Below are positions 6,543 to 10,476 of a DNA stretch of 10,476 bases, piece after piece; positions within the stretch are counted from its first letter, which is position 1; each line of letters begins with the position of its first letter. The stretch comes from Azoarcus sp. GTDB lineage: Bacteria > Pseudomonadota > Gammaproteobacteria > Burkholderiales > Rhodocyclaceae. The stretch lies in the NCBI GenBank assembly GCA_031282905.1, contig JAITCV010000206.1:1-10476 (forward strand), in the 5' to 3' direction. Position numbers and translations under genes: made by a program. The notes under the pieces are model-generated. The model was not told where the DNA came from. It saw only the letters and a program-made list of their open reading frames with translations, and made no database searches.

Positions 6543-6697
6543 TTACCCGCCGAGTTAACTCGACAACTTGCAGGGCGGGTATCACCAGCAGGTGATTCAC
6601 AAAATACTGCTAAAGCGTTGCTGCTCGACCCAATCCCCAGAGCTGGCCACAACGCCATGAAACCGGGGATTTTTGTCATTCAAGACAGGAGCAGATC
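6543..6697 (+). promoter_or_regulatory. Structured 5' leader of metK (possible attenuator or riboswitch)
   Basis: The leader begins almost exactly with a hairpin: 6545-6551 (ACCCGCC) pairs with 6574-6580 (GGCGGGT), extended by 6552-6556/6565-6569, with GCAG bulged at 6570-6573. Directly adjoining is ATCACC 6581-6586, loop AGCA, GGTGAT 6591-6596. Near the gene, AATCCCC 6632-6638 pairs with GGGGATT 6665-6671 (TGGC/GCCA nested at 6644-6647/6654-6657), followed by T to 6674. GGTGATT 6591-6597 can alternatively pair with AATCCCC 6632-6638 at six of seven positions, which would open both hairpin 2 and the terminator-like stem. AGGAG at 6687-6691 is the metK ribosome binding site. Mutually exclusive folding is inferred. 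The ligand is unknown, and I see no match to a SAM or SAH riboswitch class. Confidence 0.5.
6632..6674 (+). terminator. Terminator-like hairpin inside the metK leader
   Basis: AATCCCC (6632-6638) and GGGGATT (6665-6671) form a 7-bp stem enclosing TGGC-CACAAC-GCCA (6644-6657). The stem's 3' arm runs into five consecutive T (6670-6674), ending 23 nt before the metK ATG. In this position it would cut short metK transcripts rather than end an upstream gene, since the gene upstream runs the other way. Confidence 0.45.
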
Positions 6698-7864
6698 ATG
6701 TCAAAAGAATTTCTCTTCACTTCGGAATCGGTCTCCGAAGGCCATCCCGACAAGGTTGCCGACCAGATTTCCGACGGCGTGCTCGACGCCATTTTCGCGC
6801 TCGACCCCAAGGGCCGGGTCGCCTGCGAAACCTTGGTGTCGACCGGCCTGATCGTGATTTCGGGCGAAATCACCACCACTGCGGCGATCAATTACCGCGA
6901 CGTCGCCCAGGCGGTCGTGCGCCGCATCGGCTACGACGATTCCGAAACCGGCTTCGACTACAAGAGCTGCGCGGTGCTGTCCGCGATCAACCGCCAGTCT
7001 CCCGACATCGCCCAGGGCGTAAATGAAGGCGAAGGGCTCGATCTCGACCAAGGCGCGGGCGACCAGGGCCTGATGTTCGGTTATGCCACACGGGAAACCC
7101 CCGCATTGATGCCGCTGCCGATATATTATGCTCATCGCATCATGCAACGCCAGGCCGAGGTACGCAAGGATGGCCGCCTGCCCTGGCTGCGTCCCGACGC
7201 CAAGAGCCAGATCACGGTGAAATATGTCGACGGCAAACCCACGGCGATCGACACCGTGGTGGTCTCCACCCAGCACGCCCCCGACGTCTCCCACGCCCAG
7301 CTCTCCGAAGCGGTCATCGAAGAGATCATCAAGCCCGTGCTGCCCAGGGAACTGCTCCACGACAAGGTGCGCTATCTCATCAACCCCACCGGGCGTTTCG
7401 TCATCGGCGGACCGCACGGCGATTGCGGCCTCACCGGACGCAAGATCATCGTCGACACCTACGGCGGCGCGGCCCATCACGGCGGCGGCGCGTTCTCGGG
7501 CAAGGACCCCTCCAAGGTCGACCGTTCGGCGGCCTATGCCGGACGCTACGTCGCCAAGAACGTGGTCGCCGCGGGCCTCGCCGAGCGCTGCGAGGTACAG
7601 GTCGCCTATGCGATCGGGGTCGCCAAACCCGTCAGCCTGATGGTCGACACTTTCGGCACCGGCAAGATCGCCGACGAAAAGATCGTCGAGCTGATCGCCC
7701 GCCATTTCGACCTGCGCCCCAAGGCCATCATCCAGACGCTCGACTTGCTGCGCCCCATCTATTCCAAGACTGCCGCCTACGGCCATTTTGGCCGCGACGA
7801 ACCGGACTTCACCTGGGAGCAGACCGACAAGGCCGCCGCGCTCAAGGCCGACGCCGGGCTTTGA
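6698..7864 (+). CDS. metK: S-adenosylmethionine synthase (methionine adenosyltransferase)
   Basis: The 388-residue enzyme makes S-adenosylmethionine from methionine and ATP, releasing phosphate and pyrophosphate, and is the cell's main source of methyl donor. All signature elements are visible: T-S-E-S-V-S-E-G-H-P-D-K (8-19) with the ATP-contacting His16, G-A-G-D-Q-G-x-M-F-G-Y-A (119-130), D-T-V-V-V-S-T-Q-H (185-193), and the glycine-rich phosphate loop G-G-G-A-F-S-G-K-D-P-S-K-V-D-R-S (262-277). Length and order match bacterial MetK (E. coli 384 residues), and nothing is missing. The ATG at 6698 has AGGAG seven bases upstream. It is apparently monocistronic: ahcY, a frequent partner in this class, is absent downstream. 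A long structured leader precedes it, so its expression may be set at the RNA level. Confidence 0.98.
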   Translation: MSKEFLFTSESVSEGHPDKVADQISDGVLDAIFALDPKGRVACETLVSTGLIVISGEITTTAAINYRDVAQAVVRRIGYDDSETGFDYKSCAVLSAINRQSPDIAQGVNEGEGLDLDQGAGDQGLMFGYATRETPALMPLPIYYAHRIMQRQAEVRKDGRLPWLRPDAKSQITVKYVDGKPTAIDTVVVSTQHAPDVSHAQLSEAVIEEIIKPVLPRELLHDKVRYLINPTGRFVIGGPHGDCGLTGRKIIVDTYGGAAHHGGGAFSGKDPSKVDRSAAYAGRYVAKNVVAAGLAERCEVQVAYAIGVAKPVSLMVDTFGTGKIADEKIVELIARHFDLRPKAIIQTLDLLRPIYSKTAAYGHFGRDEPDFTWEQTDKAAALKADAGL

Positions 7865-7889
7865 TACTTTTTTGCATTTATACCATTAT
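7861..7889 (+). promoter_or_regulatory. Possible promoter just after metK
   Basis: TTGATA at 7861-7866 (five of six consensus bases) and CATTAT at 7884-7889 (four of six) are separated by 17 bp. The predicted start, about 7896, falls at the beginning of the first of two strong hairpins. The -35 box overlaps the metK stop codon. The -10 box is only moderate, so the call is tentative. Confidence 0.3.
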
Positions 7890-7890
7890 C

Positions 7891-8001
7891 TTGCATCCTG
7901 TCTTGCGCGACCTGCCCGGCAATTCCATCGGCAAGGCGCAAGTCATGCAATCGGCCGGCGAACATCGAGGCGCGTTCTTGTCCGCGCCTTGATGTTCGCC
8001 G
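7891..8001 (+). ncRNA. Two tandem hairpins, candidate small RNA or complex terminator
   Basis: Hairpin A nests three stems: TTGCAT 7891-7896 with ATGCAA 7945-7950, CTTGCGC 7902-7908 with GCGCAAG 7936-7942, and TGCC 7913-7916 with GGCA 7930-7933. Five bases later, hairpin B pairs 7956-7974 with 7983-8001: 19 bp, 18 Watson-Crick and one G-U, closed by an 8-nt loop. No T-run follows in either direction, so neither is a standard intrinsic terminator. The region may be a small RNA, a 3' processing or stabilising element of metK mRNA, or a REP-like palindrome. Folding is inferred from complementarity only; expression is unknown. Confidence 0.35.
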
Positions 8002-8046
8002 CATCCAATCCGCCAGATTGCCCTCCGCCCGCATCTTGCGGTCTCC

Positions 8047-8073
8047 TAAAGTTTTCCGATGGGATGCCGATAC
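8047..8073 (+). promoter_or_regulatory. Sigma-28 (FliA) flagellar promoter of the DUF5610 gene
   Basis: TAAAGTTT at 8047-8054, an 11-bp spacer and GCCGATAC at 8066-8073 match the classical enterobacterial sigma-28 consensus (TAAAGTTT-N11-GCCGATAA) at 15 of 16 specified bases with exact spacing. Transcription would start near 8080, leaving a ~50-nt leader before ATG 8130. This is the motif that drives late flagellar and chemotaxis genes. Confidence 0.85.
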
Positions 8074-8129
8074 TGCACTTGGCGGTATTTCAGCGCATCT
8101 GACGACCGCCCGACAAAAAGGAGATCGCC

Positions 8130-8705
8130 ATGTCCGCCGCTACCCCCGTTTCCCCCTCCGCCAGCATTGCCGTACAGCCAAGCCAGGAAAAACCGGAAGC
8201 TGGACGTGTCAGCCATACCACCGCGATCAAACAGGCGAGGCAACAGGTGAATGTGCAAATCCTGGAAGCCTCGGCCAAAACCTCGCTGTCGGCGGGATCG
8301 CAGTCCCAAGCCTTGGTGTTCCGTTCCGCGATCGACCGCATCAATGAACTGCTGGCGCCGGAATTTGGCTCCGATGCGCTCCAGGGCTTCGCCGCGAGCC
8401 AGGATAATTCGGCGGAAGCCACGGCGCAACGTATCCTGGATATCTCGACCGGTTTTTATGAAGGCTATGCCAGACAGCATCCAGGCGAAGATCCGGAAGA
8501 GTTGGCGCGCAAATTTGTCGATCTGGTTCGCGGCGGCTTCGAAAAAGGCTTCGGCGAAGCGCGGAAAATCCTGGAAGGTCTGAATGTTTTCAGTGGCGAC
8601 GTCAAAGACGGCGTAATGAAGACCTATGATCTGGTGCATAAGGGCTACGATGATTTCCTCTCCGGGAAACTCGCCGCCATCCAGCAGGACAAGATCGAGC
8701 CTTGA
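8130..8705 (+). CDS. DUF5610 domain-containing protein, probable flagellar-regulon member
   Basis: The 191-residue cytoplasmic protein has no signal peptide or membrane segment. Residues 1-55 are Ser/Ala/Gln-rich and probably disordered. From about 62 to 178 it is helical and resembles DUF5610: F-R-S-A-I-D-R-I-N-E-L-L-A-P (64-77), I-L-D-I-S-T-G-F-Y-E-G-Y (102-113), then R-G-G-F-E-K-G-F-G-E-A-R-K-I-L-E-G-L (134-151) and D-V-K-D-G-V-M-K-T-Y-D-L-V-H-K-G (157-172). The domain call is from memory of the family. AGGAG just before the ATG supports the start. The function of DUF5610 is unknown to me. The upstream sigma-28 promoter suggests co-expression with late flagellar genes, so a role in motility, flagellar secretion or regulation is inferred. 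It is the only gene behind that promoter before the terminator. Confidence 0.78.
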   Translation: MSAATPVSPSASIAVQPSQEKPEAGRVSHTTAIKQARQQVNVQILEASAKTSLSAGSQSQALVFRSAIDRINELLAPEFGSDALQGFAASQDNSAEATAQRILDISTGFYEGYARQHPGEDPEELARKFVDLVRGGFEKGFGEARKILEGLNVFSGDVKDGVMKTYDLVHKGYDDFLSGKLAAIQQDKIEP

Positions 8706-8733
8706 TTCCCGCTTGATTCCTGCTTGATTCCAT
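8701..8733. repeat. Three tandem 11-bp repeats spanning the DUF5610 stop codon
   Basis: Units CTTGATTCCCG (8701-8711), CTTGATTCCTG (8712-8722) and CTTGATTCCAT (8723-8733) are head to tail. The TGA stop lies in the first unit. Because 11 is not a multiple of three, gain or loss of a unit would not change the existing stop. It looks like replication slippage and no function is apparent. Confidence 0.8.
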
Positions 8734-8796
8734 TGCCAGGTCATTCGTGACGCAAAAACGGCGTTGCGGACGATTCTGGAATGGCGCGATAACGGA

Positions 8797-8833
8797 AAAC
8801 ATGCGGAGCAGCCCAATGCCGCCCCGCATGTTT
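8797..8833. terminator. Bidirectional terminator between the DUF5610 gene and ppk2
   Basis: AAACATGCGG (8797-8806) is perfectly complementary to CCGCATGTTT (8824-8833), a 10-bp stem around a 17-nt loop. On the minus strand the stem runs into TTTT; on the plus strand the T-tail is TTT then CATTT. It lies in the 131-bp gap between two convergent genes, three bases from the ppk2 stop. Position and A/T-flanked stem fit a shared terminator. The long loop lowers confidence. Confidence 0.6.
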
Positions 8834-8836
8834 CAT

Positions 8837-10021
8837 TTACAGCACCGGCGCGGCAACCCCGTCTTCCTCGCCTTTTTCATAGACCACATTGGCGCGGCCA
8901 ACGAGCAAGGGATCGAGCGGGCCAATGCTGGCGACGTCCTTGTTGGTGTAGGGCAGCTTGTGCAGGACATAACGCATGGCATTGAGCCGCGCGCGTTTCT
9001 TGCAGTCCGACTTCACCACCGTCCACGGCGCATCCGCGGTATCGGTGTAAAAGAACATCGCTTCTTTTGCCTTGGTGTAATCATCCCATTTGTCGAGCGA
9101 CGCGAGGTCGACCGGCGAGAGTTTCCATTGCTTCAGCGGGTGATTTTCGCGTTCCTTGAAACGCCGACGCTGTTCGGCACGGCTCACCGAGAACCAGAAT
9201 TTGATCAGGTGGATGCCGCTTCTTACCAGGTTGCGCTCGAATTCCGGGCATTGCCTCATGAATTCAACATATTCGTCGGTGGTGCAGAACCCCATCACCT
9301 TTTCCACCCCGGCGCGGTTGTACCAGGAGCGGTCGAACATCACTATTTCACCCGCCGTGGGCAAATGCTTGATATAGCGCTGGAAATACCATTGCCCGCG
9401 TTCGACTTCGGAGGGTTTTTCCAAGGCGACCACGCTCGCGCCGCGTGAATTGAGGTGTTCCATGAAACGCTTGATCGTGCCGCCCTTACCCGCGGCATCG
9501 CGGCCTTCGAACAGGATGACGACTCGCTGTCCGGTCTCCTTGACCCATGCCTGCAATTTCAACAGCTCTACCTGAAGATGGTATTTCTGCTTTTCGTAAT
9601 TCTTGCGCGACATCAGATTCTTATAGGGATAGCCCCCCGTGCGCCAATCACTGGACAGTTCGTCGTCTGCCTTGACGGGCAATTTGTTGCCCATGGTTTT
9701 GCGTTCGGTTTTCTTCAGGAAGGTTTCGCGCAGCACTTCCACGTCATCGGGAGAGGCGCCATCGAGGATGGCTTCCAGCACGCTCGCGGTGGATGCAATA
9801 TCGGTTGAGTTTTTCAGGATTTCGCTCACGGCCACGGTCTTTGAATCCCGCGCGGCGGCAACCGATTGCTCGACTTCGAAAGTCTCTATCCCTTTTGGTG
9901 TCGTGGAATTTGCCACGTCACCGGAATGGGCGCGGCGGGTGGTCTGGGGCGGAGTGTCTTGGGGCTGATTGGGCGTGGCAGGCCGATTCTTTGCATCGGC
10001 GTTTTTCTTGGTGGCATCCAT
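8837..10021 (-). CDS. ppk2: Polyphosphate kinase 2 (PPK2), class I-like
   Basis: The ATG at 10021 gives 394 residues and has AGGA six bases upstream; an in-frame GTG at 10075 would add 18. PPK2 enzymes move phosphate between polyphosphate and nucleotides, and class I forms mainly make NTP from NDP. The kinase domain starts near residue 125 with D-W-R-T-G-G-Y-P-Y. It carries a Walker A loop G-R-D-A-A-G-K-G-G (173-181), a Walker B region D-R-S-W-Y-N-R-A-G-V-E (230-240), and a lid with R-R-R-F-K-E-R and K-x-W-K-L-S-P-x-D (285-305). The single kinase domain supports class I. The first ~115 residues are an extra N-terminal part, polar and Pro/Thr/Asn-rich, then a predicted helical stretch. It may serve in oligomerisation or granule binding, which is inference. 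No ppk1 or ppx is present nearby. Confidence 0.93.
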   Translation of the reverse strand: MDATKKNADAKNRPATPNQPQDTPPQTTRRAHSGDVANSTTPKGIETFEVEQSVAAARDSKTVAVSEILKNSTDIASTASVLEAILDGASPDDVEVLRETFLKKTERKTMGNKLPVKADDELSSDWRTGGYPYKNLMSRKNYEKQKYHLQVELLKLQAWVKETGQRVVILFEGRDAAGKGGTIKRFMEHLNSRGASVVALEKPSEVERGQWYFQRYIKHLPTAGEIVMFDRSWYNRAGVEKVMGFCTTDEYVEFMRQCPEFERNLVRSGIHLIKFWFSVSRAEQRRRFKERENHPLKQWKLSPVDLASLDKWDDYTKAKEAMFFYTDTADAPWTVVKSDCKKRARLNAMRYVLHKLPYTNKDVASIGPLDPLLVGRANVVYEKGEEDGVAAPVL

Positions 10022-10412
10022 GATTCGTCCTGTCGATGGAAGGAGGAACTTCCATCTTACGCCTACCTCGCCCACGGCGTCACACGGAAGCGCCGGCCGA
10101 ATTATGTCAAATATGTAAATCTTCTGGCGGTGGCACTCTCCAGGCTGTCAATGCCGCCTCCACACGTGCCCGCCAATGATATATAAATCGATGAACCTTG
10201 CTCTCGCAATGACAAATGTGAAGCGCGAAGCGACGTGCGATCCAGACGGCAGTTCGTTTTTCTGAAACGACCAATCAAGCTTGATGGTTTCTGTTATCTG
10301 ATAAACAATCACTTGCATATAACAACATTTCTCATTAATATGAAACTTGTACTGGTTTGTGGGCATCCCCCACAACCAGCCATCGACTATCCTTGCTCCG
10401 GAGCATCTTTCC
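10022..10412. other. A+T-richer intergenic region upstream of ppk2
   Basis: This stretch carries no gene I can support and is visibly richer in A+T than the coding DNA. Besides the ppk2 leader hairpin it holds CTGGTTTGTGGG 10352-10363 facing CCCACAACCAG 10369-10379 (11 bp with one bulged T). It also has a weak plus-strand promoter-like pair, TTGCAT 10313-10318 and TAATAT 10336-10341 with 17-bp spacing. No convincing ppk2 promoter was found. An 88-codon minus-strand frame (10148-10414) has no recognisable features. Confidence 0.45.
10035..10056 (-). promoter_or_regulatory. Hairpin in the ppk2 leader just before the ribosome binding site
   Basis: GATGGAAG (10035-10042) pairs exactly with CTTCCATC (10049-10056) around a 6-nt loop. 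In the ppk2 mRNA it ends 13 nt before the ATG at 10021, immediately upstream of the ACAGGA ribosome binding site. It could affect mRNA stability or translation. If the GTG at 10075 is the true start, it is simply coding. Confidence 0.45.
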
Positions 10413-10476
10413 ATGCATACAGCATCCCCCCCCCCCCCGAATATGATTTTGGAATTAAATTCCCTCCTGCCCCGCT
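10413..10476 (+). CDS. Possible start of a reading frame running off the window, with a poly-C tract
   Basis: From ATG 10413 the frame is open to the window edge and reads M-H-T-A-S-P-P-P-P-N-M-I-L-E-L-N-S-L-L-P-R. GGAG at 10400-10403 lies nine bases upstream. The four prolines come from a run of 13 C, and a second ATG (10443) is in the same frame beyond it. With only 21 codons visible no product can be named, and the frame may be chance. If real, a one-base change in the C-run would throw the upstream start out of frame. Confidence 0.2.
   Translation, partial: MHTASPPPPNMILELNSLLPR
10426..10438. repeat. Homopolymer run of 13 C
   Basis: Thirteen consecutive C (13 G on the minus strand) are far longer than any other homopolymer in the window. 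Runs of this length slip during replication and are used as phase-variation switches in some bacteria. The count itself is prone to sequencing error. Confidence 0.9.

Noticed and set aside
6543..6697. A known SAM or SAH riboswitch in front of metK
   Set aside because: I could not find the core patterns of the SAM-I, SAM-II, SAM-III or SAH classes by eye. The leader is reported as a structured element of unknown type instead.
6701..7786. 361-codon minus-strand frame opposite metK
   Set aside because: metK is unmistakable, and the antisense frame is a by-product of its codon bias.
10148..10414. 88-codon minus-strand frame upstream of ppk2
   Set aside because: No ribosome binding site or domain. 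Its composition looks like translated non-coding DNA.

Overview
The window looks like chromosomal DNA from a Gram-negative betaproteobacterium. The evidence is a pair of LpxL/HtrB-type lipid A acyltransferase genes divergent from metK (an order I associate with that class), a lipoprotein of BamE type, a sigma-28-type flagellar promoter and G+C-rich coding DNA. I cannot name a genus. No rRNA, tRNA, insertion sequence, integrase or CRISPR array is visible, so this is mostly housekeeping and cell-envelope DNA with some decaying or variable loci.

Left part (1-3844, plus strand). A 600-codon WG-repeat gene (24-1826) carries two in-frame stops and now reads as two segments. Next come a small lipoprotein with a BamE/SmpA-like half (2036-2656), a 246-bp gap with inverted repeats, and a family 2 glycosyltransferase (2903-3844).

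Middle part (3855-6521, minus strand). A LeuE-type amino-acid exporter converges on the glycosyltransferase with a 10-bp gap. Upstream of it lie two LpxL/HtrB-family acyltransferases that overlap in a GTGA and are probably translationally coupled. They would acylate lipid A or a related envelope lipid.

Right part (6522-10476). metK runs divergently from the acyltransferases. It has a near-consensus sigma-70 promoter and a ~155-nt leader that can fold into two adjacent hairpins and a terminator-like hairpin. One arm can pair with either of two partners, as in transcription attenuation. I cannot match this leader by eye to a known SAM riboswitch. The gap after metK holds two further strong hairpins behind a possible promoter (small-RNA candidate). 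Then a near-perfect sigma-28 (FliA) promoter drives a DUF5610 protein, which places this uncharacterised family member in the flagellar/motility regulon. A class I-like polyphosphate kinase 2 on the minus strand converges on it across a hairpin terminator. The last 455 bp are A+T-richer and mostly non-coding. They end in a run of 13 C just inside a possible new reading frame that leaves the window, a candidate phase-variable start.

Most notable for follow-up: the metK leader, the sigma-28 promoter of the DUF5610 gene, the structured metK-DUF5610 spacer and the poly-C tract.
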